From Risungbinella massiliensis (GTDB lineage: Bacteria > Bacillota > Bacilli > Thermoactinomycetales > Thermoactinomycetaceae): a stretch of DNA of 38,575 nt. This document shows positions 1 to 7,419 of this stretch, piece by piece (positions within the stretch are counted from its first letter, which is position 1; each line of letters begins with the position of its first letter). The notes below the pieces were generated by a model. That model was not told the DNA's origin and searched no databases. It worked only from the letters and a program-made list of their open reading frames with translations. The stretch lies in assembly GCF_000942395.1 (NCBI RefSeq), contig NZ_LN812102.1:1114144-1152718 (forward strand), written 5' to 3'. A program made the translations under genes and the position numbers.

Positions 1-835
1 TTAATTTGTGATTCAAGACCATTCCTTTGATATTCAGATCTTCAAAGGCAATTAGATCATAGCGATCTACTAGATACCTACTAATTTTATGGGCAATGTC
101 TTTTCTTTGATTTGCTATGTACTCATGTAGCTTTGCAAGCAAAGCTACAGCCTTTCTACGACGATTGGAACCTTTCTTACGTTTAGATACTATGCGCTGA
201 AGTCGTTTTAGTTTGCGTTCTGACTTTCTAAAATACTTAGGGTGTTCGAAAAATTCGCCATCAGATGTAATAGCAAGATGTCTAACACCAAGATCAACAC
301 CGACTTGTTTCCCTGTCGAGTGTGTTATGGTTTCGATTTCACAGGAAAAACAAGCATAGTACTTTCCGTTTTTTCGGATGATGGTACAGGTCTTGATCTT
401 TCCTTCTACTTGTCTGTGGCATTTGATGCGAACATTACCGATCTTAGACAGTTTCAGATATTTCCCATCAAGAGAAAACCCACTTTGTGGGTATGTGAAG
501 CTATCATAACGGTTTTTACCTTGAAAGCGTGGGTATCCTGCTTTCTCTCCCGCTTTGATTCTACGAAAAAACCCTTTAAATGCTTTATCTAAACGACGTA
601 GAATGTCCTGTAACACTTGCGATTGTACCTGTTTGAACTCTGGAAACTCTTTCTTTAGTCGTGGTAATTCATTCTGTTGCATGTTGTAGTTAACGGAAAT
701 ACCACGTTTTTCATAAGAAAACTTTCGTTGTTCCAAAGCTGTATTGTATAGCCAGCGACACAAATTCAAGGTAGTTTCGATTCGTTCCATTTGTACCCGA
801 TTAGGTTCTATCTTGAATTTGTACGACTTCATCAT
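1..835 (-). CDS. tnpB: TnpB, RNA-guided nuclease of an IS200/IS605 element (C-terminus beyond window)
   Basis: The reverse strand is open for 278 codons from the ATG at 833-835 to the window edge with no stop. The reading shows the OrfB/TnpB pattern: an N-terminal segment with LCRWLYNTALEQR, a central region rich in Arg/Lys, the RuvC-I aspartate in GVDLGVRHLAI and the RuvC-II glutamate in AFEDLNIKGM. The zinc ribbon and RuvC-III aspartate would lie outside the window, so completeness cannot be judged. TnpB proteins are known to be guide-RNA-directed DNA nucleases that help retain the element. It overlaps the 3' end of tnpA by 35 bases in the same direction. The visible part carries no frameshift, unlike tnpA. 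Confidence 0.9.
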   Translation of the reverse strand, partial: MMKSYKFKIEPNRVQMERIETTLNLCRWLYNTALEQRKFSYEKRGISVNYNMQQNELPRLKKEFPEFKQVQSQVLQDILRRLDKAFKGFFRRIKAGEKAGYPRFQGKNRYDSFTYPQSGFSLDGKYLKLSKIGNVRIKCHRQVEGKIKTCTIIRKNGKYYACFSCEIETITHSTGKQVGVDLGVRHLAITSDGEFFEHPKYFRKSERKLKRLQRIVSKRKKGSNRRRKAVALLAKLHEYIANQRKDIAHKISRYLVDRYDLIAFEDLNIKGMVLNHKL

Positions 836-1255
836 TTGATTTTCCCCCTTTCTTTTTCTGATTTTCAATGTACTTACGAATCGTTTCTTCCGAAATAGAG
901 CCAATGGTTTCCATGTAGAAGCTGCTATTCCAAAGATGACCATCCCATAACTTATTTCTTAGCCTCGGGAACTTTAGAAATAACTTCCTAGCGGAAATAC
1001 CTTTCAACATTTTCACAATGTATGATGGAGCTACTTTAGGATGAGCAGAAGCAAAGACATGGACGTGGTCTTGCTCTCCCACCTCCATCATAGCTACTTC
1101 GAACCCTTTCTCCACCGCAATCTCTTGAAAACTGACTTTTAGATACGTTTCAATCTCTTGATCCAGTACGCTCTACGATACTTCACCGACCATACCATGT
1201 GGTAGTTGACATTATACACGCAAGTCCTAGCGTGTTTTACAGTGTTTTTACTCAT
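801..1255 (-). pseudogene. tnpA: TnpA, IS200/IS605 Y1 transposase, frameshifted
   Basis: The C-terminal 104 codons (from 1115 down) encode the Y1 transposase core: the His-x-His pair in DHVHVFAS and the likely catalytic tyrosine in IRKYIENQ. The N-terminus starts at the ATG at 1253-1255 and reads VYNVNYHMVWSVKYRRA before shifting frame near 1169-1171. The other frame then continues VLDQEIETYLKV into the core. One missing G (GCG-GTA reduced to GCGTA) would account for it. This TnpA would normally cut and rejoin single strands at the element ends. As read it is inactive, leaving tnpB as the only open gene of the element. A sequencing error is an alternative. Confidence 0.88.
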
Positions 1256-1342
1256 ACATATAGTATAACAAAAATAGGGTAAATATATTAAAATATAAGG
1301 AAAATTATATTACATATAGTAGGAGGAAAGTGCAAAAAATAA

Positions 1343-1412
1343 ATTGCTCTAAGCATCCCCACAAGGGGGATACCGAGCAATGCTCCCTTTCATCTACCCC
1401 ATTGAAATGGGG
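1343..1412. repeat. Hairpins at the probable left end of the IS200/IS605 element
   Basis: Two strong foldbacks lie just upstream of tnpA. The first pairs ATTGCTC (1343-1349) with GAGCAAT (1375-1381) and contains an inner stem ATCCCC/GGGGAT (1355-1360 with 1366-1371). The second pairs CCCCAT (1397-1402) with ATGGGG (1407-1412) around a TGAA loop. Subterminal hairpins of this kind are the sites recognised by Y1 transposases in this family. The position upstream of tnpA and next to the 3' end of the neighbouring gene suggests the element boundary lies between about 1382 and 1433. The exact cleavage site was not identified. Confidence 0.6.
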
Positions 1413-1432
1413 AGAATTCCCGTTCGCAAATC

Positions 1433-1762
1433 TTAAAAAGATCGCTCATAATCACGTTCTACTTTACAAATCCGAACCTTATAATTTCGATACCACTCGG
1501 CTTTACCTTTGTCTTGTGCAATCTTATGTTGAGTATGTTGTTTCCAATCTCTTATCGCTTTTTCCGACTCCCAATAGGAGATCGTGATCCCATAGCCACT
1601 ACTATCTCGTACACTTTCTACACCCAAGAAACCTGGTTGTTCTTTTGCCAGTGCCTCTATTTCATCTGACATCGCCCCATAACCATGATCACCTTCCGTA
1701 CGATTAGAGGTGAAAATAACCGCGAAATAGGGAGGATTGGGTGTGTTAGCAAAATCCGACAT
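1433..1762 (-). CDS. Antibiotic biosynthesis monooxygenase (ABM)-fold protein
   Basis: This 109-residue protein looks like a single ABM domain, a dimeric ferredoxin-like fold found in small cofactor-free monooxygenases and haem-degrading enzymes. Typical pieces are YFAVIFTSNRTEGD near the N-terminus, the segment EALAKEQPGFLGVESVRD and the C-terminal strand YRNYKVRICKVER. I start it at the ATG at 1760-1762 because AAGGAG sits nine bases upstream; an upstream in-frame extension has no ribosome site. It lies downstream of the TRAP permease in the same direction, separated by a terminator-like hairpin, so it is probably transcribed separately. The substrate cannot be told from sequence. Its stop codon is only about 20 bases from the IS hairpins. 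Confidence 0.85.
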   Translation of the reverse strand: MSDFANTPNPPYFAVIFTSNRTEGDHGYGAMSDEIEALAKEQPGFLGVESVRDSSGYGITISYWESEKAIRDWKQHTQHKIAQDKGKAEWYRNYKVRICKVERDYERSF

Positions 1763-1793
1763 TGAATTCACTCCTTCGTATTGAATAAGAAAC

Positions 1794-1828
1794 AAAACAC
1801 ACCTTCCTTCCGTAGCAAAAGTGTGTTT
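1794..1828 (-). terminator. Hairpin terminator after the TRAP operon
   Basis: On the minus strand AACACACTT pairs with AAGGTGTGTT (one bulged base), followed by TTTTGTTTCTT. A T-rich run also follows on the plus strand, but no plus-strand gene ends here. It separates the TRAP operon from the ABM-fold gene. Confidence 0.6.
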
Positions 1829-1848
1829 GTTTTTATACAATATGATTT

Positions 1849-3810
1849 TTAGTTAGATAGCTCTTGGCTTGGTTGAATTTCTTTTTTGCGTGTCTGCAAA
1901 TGTTGAACGACATACATGGCACCTAATAGTCCGATTCCAATCACATCTGTCAGTAATCCCGGGTAAATCAGGAGAATACCTCCAGCAAATGCTAACAGTC
2001 TTTCATACCATGGCATTTGACGTAACCAGTAACCGACCATTGCTACACTGACTCCGATCATTCCGATCGTGGAGGTTGTAACTACCCATAATGCTTCTGT
2101 CCAAGTGGTATCAATCATAAGCAATTTTGGCGAGAAGACAAAGATGAACGGAACGATAAATGCCGCTATAGAGACTTTGGCAGATTGCACACCTGTCTTG
2201 ATTGGATCACTTTTTGCGATCGCAGAGGCGGCAAAGGCGGCCAGGGCGACGGGCGGAGTTATATCGGCAATCACCCCAAAATAGAAGGCAAACATATGAG
2301 CTGATAACATTGGATAACCAAGAGCCACAATTGCGGGAGCTGTTGTAGTTGCAGTGATAATGTAGTTAGCAGTTGTTGGTACGCCCATCCCTAAAATCAG
2401 AGAAGCAATCATCGTAAAGAACAATACAAGGAATACGTTACCATCTGCTAAGTCTAACAGTCCATTGGCAAACTTTTGCCCTAAACCAGTAAGTGTTACT
2501 ACTCCGACGACAATCCCAGCACAGGCGGTAGCTGCAATGACTCCCAGTGCTGCTTTAGCACCATCTGCTAATGCCATGATGATATCAACAATAGACATCC
2601 TTGTTTCTTTACGAAAAGCTCCAACTACTATTGTAGCTAAAATCCCCCATAATGCAGCCATCTCTGGTGTCATGTTGGTTAGTAATAACGTGATGATTAA
2701 CACAATAGGGAGAAGTAAATATAGCTTTTTCCAAACTTCTTTCCGATTTGGCATCTCTTCTTCGGTCAATCCACGCAATCCGGATCTCTTCGCCTCGAAG
2801 TGAACCATCATCCAAATCCCTGCGAAAAATAAAAGTGCTGGTAACAGAGCTGCTTTGGCAATATCTCCGTATGGAACATTGATGAACTCGACCATAATGA
2901 AAGCAGCTGCTCCCATTACCGGAGGCATTATTTGTCCACCAGTTGATGAAGAAGCTTCTACAGCCGCCGCAAACTCCTTGCGATAACCCAATTTCTTCAT
3001 GAGTGGAATAGTGAAAGCTCCTGAAGTAACAACGTTTGCCACGGAACTACCACTGATTGTTCCTTGAAGTGCACTGGAGAAAATCGTTACTTTAGCTGGT
3101 CCACCGATCCGCTTTCCGGCAATGACCATCGCTAGATCGTTAAAATATTCTCCAACACCAGTCTTTTCTAGGAAAACACCGAACAAAATAAAGACAAAGA
3201 TAAACGAAGAGGAGACCATAAGGGGTGTTCCCAAAATCCCTTCCAATGTAAAAAACATTTGTCCAGTTAATCGCTCTAAAGTAACTCCTCTAAACTGGAA
3301 AAAACCAGGTAAGAGGTTTCCAAACAGTGCGTATAAAATAAAGACGATTGCAATGATAACGATTGGTAAGCCTACCACTCGTCTAGCAGCTTCCAATACT
3401 AGAACAAGCGCAATACCTCCAACTACTAAATCCAAAGTGGTAAACCATCCAACACGCATCATGAGGTCATCGAACTCAACCAGCCAATAGATTCCTACAC
3501 CGGCTCCTAAAATAGAGAGTAAGATATTCCAAATCGAGACCTTGTTTTGCTGACCCTTGTTAAATGCTGGATATAACAAGAATATCAAAGTCAGACCAAA
3601 TGCCAAGTGAAGGGAGCGGTGAATCTGTGCCTCAGGTGGGAAATGGACAATCGTATAAATCTGATACACGGTAAAGCTAATCGCGATAATCGTGACAATC
3701 CATTTCATCACACCTTGGAAGTTCTGGAATGCCGATTCTTTATCATATTTTGCAATCAGTTCTTGTACCTCTTCTTGTCCTATGTTTTCCTCTTTTTTTA
3801 GTTCCGTCAC
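1849..3810 (-). CDS. TAXI-TRAP transporter fused permease (DctQM-type)
   Basis: This 653-residue, strongly hydrophobic protein is a TRAP transporter permease in which the small and large membrane subunits are fused, as is usual for TAXI-type TRAP systems. It couples uptake of an unknown solute to an ion gradient across the cytoplasmic membrane. The large subunit shows the conserved SGSSVANVVTSGAF stretch near residue 252 and VEASSSTGGQIMPPVMGAAA after it, as well as GMGVPTTANYI and IADITPPVALAAFAA. The start is the GTG at 3808-3810, which has AAGGAGG eight bases upstream and overlaps the stop of the DUF1850 gene by four bases (GTGA), pointing to translational coupling. The binding protein of the same operon lies upstream. 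Confidence 0.93.
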   Translation of the reverse strand: MTELKKEENIGQEEVQELIAKYDKESAFQNFQGVMKWIVTIIAISFTVYQIYTIVHFPPEAQIHRSLHLAFGLTLIFLLYPAFNKGQQNKVSIWNILLSILGAGVGIYWLVEFDDLMMRVGWFTTLDLVVGGIALVLVLEAARRVVGLPIVIIAIVFILYALFGNLLPGFFQFRGVTLERLTGQMFFTLEGILGTPLMVSSSFIFVFILFGVFLEKTGVGEYFNDLAMVIAGKRIGGPAKVTIFSSALQGTISGSSVANVVTSGAFTIPLMKKLGYRKEFAAAVEASSSTGGQIMPPVMGAAAFIMVEFINVPYGDIAKAALLPALLFFAGIWMMVHFEAKRSGLRGLTEEEMPNRKEVWKKLYLLLPIVLIITLLLTNMTPEMAALWGILATIVVGAFRKETRMSIVDIIMALADGAKAALGVIAATACAGIVVGVVTLTGLGQKFANGLLDLADGNVFLVLFFTMIASLILGMGVPTTANYIITATTTAPAIVALGYPMLSAHMFAFYFGVIADITPPVALAAFAASAIAKSDPIKTGVQSAKVSIAAFIVPFIFVFSPKLLMIDTTWTEALWVVTTSTIGMIGVSVAMVGYWLRQMPWYERLLAFAGGILLIYPGLLTDVIGIGLLGAMYVVQHLQTRKKEIQPSQELSN

Positions 3811-4320
3811 GGCAAAAACCTCCTTATCCAATATTGAATAATTGTTTCCTTATCTGCTTGAAAACGGACTGAAGTGCCCGGTGAATCGATCGTAGATAAA
3901 GGGATTTCCTGTTTTCGTATAATTAACTTGTGATTTGCGATCACTTGCCCAATTCGCTGATCAAAAAACGGAATATGCCGATTAATATTACTCAAAGTAA
4001 ACTTCCCATTTTCTTCTGTAAAAGTCTGACCCTCTTCTAACTCCGCTGGCATTCCCACACCATATGTATCGTAAGTAACCGCATCCACGACTATATTCAT
4101 CTCTTCATCTACATAATACTTTTCTAGTACAGGAGTAAGATGAATCGAATGAATATACTGAATGTAAAATGGTTCTTTTTGTTGAAGTGGCGTCGAGTAA
4201 AGAATCTGGCCCTCTTTACTCAGTGCTGTCAATACAGGATAGATCGGTACATAGAGGAGAAGAAAAATAAGGAGGATTATGACAAAGAGAAAAACATAGA
4301 CTCGTTTTGATCCACGCCAT
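3807..4320 (-). CDS. DUF1850 protein of the TAXI-TRAP operon, with an apparent 5' frameshift
   Basis: DUF1850 proteins are small membrane-anchored extracytoplasmic proteins commonly found with TAXI-TRAP genes; their role is not established. The body reads QYIHSIHLTPVLEKYYVDE and TFTEENGKFTLSNIN. A hydrophobic anchor (VYVFLFVIILLIFLLLYVP) is encoded directly upstream in the same frame, but that frame has no ATG, GTG or TTG before it. An ATG at 4318-4320 reads MAWIK and would join the anchor if the AAAA run at 4305-4308 had one A fewer. Either the gene is frameshifted, the base is an error, or translation starts at an internal TTG (4230-4232) and the anchor is lost. The 3' end overlaps the permease start. 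Confidence 0.75.
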
Positions 4321-4347
4321 TTCTTTTTGATGGAATAAGGAGAGGAT

Positions 4348-4366
4348 GCCGGGGATTGACCCCGGC
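4348..4366 (-). promoter_or_regulatory. Intercistronic GC-rich hairpin in the TRAP operon
   Basis: A perfect seven-base stem, GCCGGGG/CCCCGGC with a five-base loop, lies between the binding-protein gene and DUF1850. No T-run follows it. I infer an mRNA-stabilising or partial-termination structure that would let the binding protein be made in excess over the membrane subunits. Confidence 0.5.
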
Positions 4367-4396
4367 TCCCGCTCCCAAATATGTTTAAAAAGCAAT

Positions 4397-5374
4397 TTAT
4401 TTTGTTACACCTTTTTCATTGAAGTATTTCATCGCTCCTGGATGAACTTCTTCAGAAAATCCTTTTAATGCATTCTCTAGTTTTACTTCTTTTCCTTTGG
4501 CATGAATCGTTCCTAACGTCTCTAAGTTATCAAATAAGGACTTGGTAATGTTGTAAACCATCTCTTCACTCATCTCATCCGATACAACGAGCATCGCTTG
4601 GATAGCTACTGTTTTGACATCAGTATCTTGACCTTTGTACGTATTACCTGGAATCGTCACTTGTGTATAGAATGGGTATTTTTGAGACAATTTTTGGAAG
4701 AATTCATCTTCTACGTTGAGAATGCGGACTCCATTAGTAGCTCCCAATTCGGTTACCGCTGCCGTAGGTGTTCCCGCAGTTACGAAAGCTGCATCTAGCT
4801 TGCCATCTTTAATTGCAGCCACTGAGTCTCCAAAGGAGAGACGTTGAACTTGAAGATCTTCAAATTTGATTCCATGTACTTCTAAAATTTGTTTCGCATT
4901 TAACTCTGTACCACTTCCGCCAGCTCCGACAGAGACTCGCTTACCTTTTAAGTCTTGAACCGTTTTCACACTGCTATTAGCAGGTACCACGATTTGAACC
5001 GTTTCTGGGTACAGATTGGCAAGCGCTTTCAGATTTTTGATCGCACCCTGAGTTTTAAACATTTCAGTGCCATTCGTTGCATAGTTCAAAATATCACTTT
5101 GGGTGAATGCTATTTGCACTTCTCCATTACTAAGAAGTCGCATATTTTCTACCGAAGCTCCAGTAGATTGGTTATTTGTATTTAACTTCGCTTTATCTGT
5201 CAAAATTTTAGAAATTCCACTACCGAGTGCATAATAAGTTCCAGAGGTTCCTCCTGTTGCAAGCGTCAATTGCTGTGGATCTCCTCCGGCGTTTGTACTT
5301 CCAGAGCATCCTACTAATACCATAGCAAAAGAGAGAAGCAGAGCGAGAAAAACAGACCATTTTTTACTGTTCAC
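4397..5374 (-). CDS. TAXI-family TRAP transporter solute-binding lipoprotein
   Basis: This 325-residue protein begins with a lipoprotein signal: a basic N-terminus, a hydrophobic stretch and the lipobox LVGC with the lipidated Cys at residue 23. The mature part starts LTLATGGTSGTYYALGSGI, the hallmark of the TAXI binding-protein family, and continues with GKRVSVGAGGSGTE and DAAFVTAGTPTAAV. It would sit on the outer face of the membrane and deliver a solute to the fused permease encoded downstream. The ligand is unknown. The start is a GTG at 5372-5374 with AAAGGGG upstream. It is the first gene of a three-gene operon. Confidence 0.93.
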   Translation of the reverse strand: MNSKKWSVFLALLLSFAMVLVGCSGSTNAGGDPQQLTLATGGTSGTYYALGSGISKILTDKAKLNTNNQSTGASVENMRLLSNGEVQIAFTQSDILNYATNGTEMFKTQGAIKNLKALANLYPETVQIVVPANSSVKTVQDLKGKRVSVGAGGSGTELNAKQILEVHGIKFEDLQVQRLSFGDSVAAIKDGKLDAAFVTAGTPTAAVTELGATNGVRILNVEDEFFQKLSQKYPFYTQVTIPGNTYKGQDTDVKTVAIQAMLVVSDEMSEEMVYNITKSLFDNLETLGTIHAKGKEVKLENALKGFSEEVHPGAMKYFNEKGVTK

Positions 5375-5790
5375 TATTTCAACCCCTTTTATGACATATA
5401 AAGTTCATAAATTTATAATACTATTATTTTTTATTATTAATCAAACTATTTTTTTGTTTTATTTTTTTATTGTTATTTATTATTTTTAGAAGTTACAAAA
5501 TCACAAGTTTCCTACTATTTAGTCCGTATGAACCAATCTATCATTCATTTATATAGTCTAGAAACCGACCTTTCAGCAACCCCTTGGATCTCCATTTTTC
5601 TAATATACAGTTTTTTTATCTTCTTTTTTAAAAACCAACCCCTATTCCAACATCCATATCGATTCCGTTTGGAATTATCACGATGTGTTGTATAAAAAAT
5701 CCACTTACCATAAATTTTGTTTATTCAATTACGCAATACTAAGGATCAAGAATTGATAAATATGCTAATGGAAAGTTCGAGGTAGTAGAG
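5375..5790. other. Intergenic region between the TRAP operon and the DUF2238 gene
   Basis: This very AT-rich stretch separates divergent genes and must hold both promoters. I see long runs of A and T around 5400-5480 but no motif good enough to name a promoter or operator, and no convincing small ORF. Confidence 0.4.
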
Positions 5791-6423
5791 TTGAAAAATA
5801 GGTCAGGTATTTATGTCATTATGCTTATCATTTTGCTCGGTGTCCTTATTTGGTCGGGAATCAATCCTGCCAAAGGAGGTATTTGGTTTTTTGAGGTAAT
5901 TCCAGGTGTGGTATTAATCATTTACTTGATTGCAACCTATCGAAAATTCCCTCTATCCCCCATCACATATTGTTTTGTATTTTTGGCAGCGATCATAATG
6001 TTTATTGGAGGACATTATACATATGGTGGAATGCCTCTATTTGATCAACTAAAGAAGGTTTTCGATTTATCTCGAAATCACTTTGATCGAGTAGGTCACT
6101 TCTTTCAAGGCACCGTGATCACCGCATTTCTCCTTGAAATAACAACGAGGAACCATATTATTCAAAAGAAATACATTCCGATCTTTGTAGTAGCATGTTC
6201 TCTCGCCTTTAGTGCTGGGTTTGAAATATTCGAATTTCTAATTGGTCGCATATTTAGTAGCAATCTAGAAGAGTTTCTCGGTACCCAAGGAGATATATGG
6301 GATTCGCATTGGGATATGGTTTGTGCCCTTGCCGGCTCTCTCTTTTTCTTGCTAGTGTTTCGCAAAAAGCAGCAACAACAGTTCCAACAAATAAAAAAAA
6401 CTCCTAATACGGACTTCGATTAA
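5791..6423 (+). CDS. DUF2238 (YjdF-type) integral membrane protein
   Basis: This 210-residue protein has about six predicted hydrophobic segments and matches the DUF2238 family, whose function is not known. Family signatures are IMFIGGHYTYGGMPLFD, NHFDRVGHFFQG and the acidic FLGTQGDIWDSHWDM near the end; these conserved Asp, His and Glu residues would cluster near the membrane. The start is the TTG at 5791 with GAGGTAG nine bases before it, giving MKNRSGIYVIM. The C-terminal tail is rich in Gln and Lys. The methyltransferase gene follows nine bases later in the same direction, suggesting co-transcription. Confidence 0.85.
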   Translation: MKNRSGIYVIMLIILLGVLIWSGINPAKGGIWFFEVIPGVVLIIYLIATYRKFPLSPITYCFVFLAAIIMFIGGHYTYGGMPLFDQLKKVFDLSRNHFDRVGHFFQGTVITAFLLEITTRNHIIQKKYIPIFVVACSLAFSAGFEIFEFLIGRIFSSNLEEFLGTQGDIWDSHWDMVCALAGSLFFLLVFRKKQQQQFQQIKKTPNTDFD

Positions 6424-6432
6424 AAATAATAA

Positions 6433-7080
6433 ATGTGGAGAAGTTACTTAGTAGGATATTGGTTTTCAAAGAAAGCAGGTGAATACAAAATCGACAATTT
6501 TTGCTCCCCATGGATCTATCACCGATTTGTACGACTTCCATGGTTTACAAAGAAATATATCCACGATCAACTACAACAGGAATTTACTTTTCATGATCGG
6601 ATGGTTCTAGATTTCGGTTCTGGAACAGGGGCTAACTGTTCTATTTGTTCCCCGAAAAGCTATATAGGAGTAGATCCCGACAGCAAACGTATTGATTATG
6701 CCAATTTAAAATATCCAGATTATCCATTCCAAACTCTAAAAGATTCACGATTACCAGTAGAGGATCAATCTATTGACACCATCTTAATTGTTGCAGTTCT
6801 ACATCACATCTCCGCATCCGAGTTAGAAAAATATATGGTTGAGTTCAAACGAGCTTTAAAATCTACAGGCTCTATTGTTGTGATTGAACCTTGCTTCTTT
6901 GAGAACAAAAGCACTAGTAATTTTTTTATGAAATGGATGGATGATGGAAAATATATTCGTTCCGAACAAGAGTATCTAGGTTTATTTGAAAACAATGGAT
7001 TTGAGTGTCGCGTACTAAATAAATTTCGTAAAGGATTATTCTACAACGAACTTTTTTTCACAGCACAGTACAAAAATTAG
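6433..7080 (+). CDS. Class I SAM-dependent methyltransferase
   Basis: This 215-residue protein has the Rossmann-like methyltransferase fold. Motif I, VLDFGSGTGAN, starts near residue 58. The acidic motif II, YIGVDPDSKRIDYA, follows, then LKDSRLPVEDQSIDTI and IVAVLHHI, the typical motif III/IV region. The N-terminal 50 residues contain many aromatic residues and Lys. The acceptor substrate is unknown. It follows the DUF2238 gene closely and precedes the terpene cyclase after a 340-base gap with a terminator-like hairpin, so involvement in lipid or terpene modification is possible but only suggested by position. The ATG at 6433 has no strong ribosome site. Confidence 0.85.
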   Translation: MWRSYLVGYWFSKKAGEYKIDNFCSPWIYHRFVRLPWFTKKYIHDQLQQEFTFHDRMVLDFGSGTGANCSICSPKSYIGVDPDSKRIDYANLKYPDYPFQTLKDSRLPVEDQSIDTILIVAVLHHISASELEKYMVEFKRALKSTGSIVVIEPCFFENKSTSNFFMKWMDDGKYIRSEQEYLGLFENNGFECRVLNKFRKGLFYNELFFTAQYKN

Positions 7081-7419
7081 AGAAGCAGATGTTTAGCGGA
7101 TAAGAAGTGGCTCTTGATCAGATACCACCCGGATCAAAAAAGTAGAGAAGTACATGATGCAAACCCATCATTATCAACAGCAACAAGTCTCCCACACTCC
7201 TAACACCCAGGGAGTCATGTTTGGTTAAGTAAATCTTACAAATTAGCTTTTATAATTGATCCCCTTCGAAAAAAGATAGGGGGTCTTTTGTGCAATTGAA
7301 TCAGGAATAAAAGTAGCCGTGGGAGTAAATGATTTGCCCAGATGAGGCCCACAGCATTGGGATATGTACAAGTCAACATGAGTAAGATATCTCATCACAA
7401 ACAAAATAAGGGGGTAGCC
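7081..7419. other. Intergenic region with one very small ORF
   Basis: Besides the terminator at 7258-7289, the region contains a 24-residue ORF (ATG at 7154, stop at 7226-7228) rich in His and Gln and ending NTQGVMFG. Its ribosome site is weak and I cannot assign it, so I do not call it a gene. In-frame codons between 7342 and 7419 ahead of the cyclase are probably leader sequence. Confidence 0.35.
7258..7289 (+). terminator. Rho-independent terminator after the methyltransferase
   Basis: GATCCCC pairs with GGGGGTC (one G-T pair) around a loop of about 14 bases, followed by TTTT. Confidence 0.6.

Noticed and set aside
242-592. Plus-strand ORF of 116 codons at the left end
   Set aside because: It is the antisense shadow of tnpB; TnpB motifs are on the minus strand.
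1330-1587. Plus-strand ORF of 85 codons with AGGAGG upstream of a GTG
   Set aside because: It runs through the IS end hairpins and then antisense to the ABM-fold gene; the protein has no family features, so the good ribosome-like site is probably chance.
7154-7228. 24-residue His/Gln-rich ORF before the terpene cyclase
   Set aside because: Weak ribosome site, no family and no supporting structure, so I do not call it a gene.
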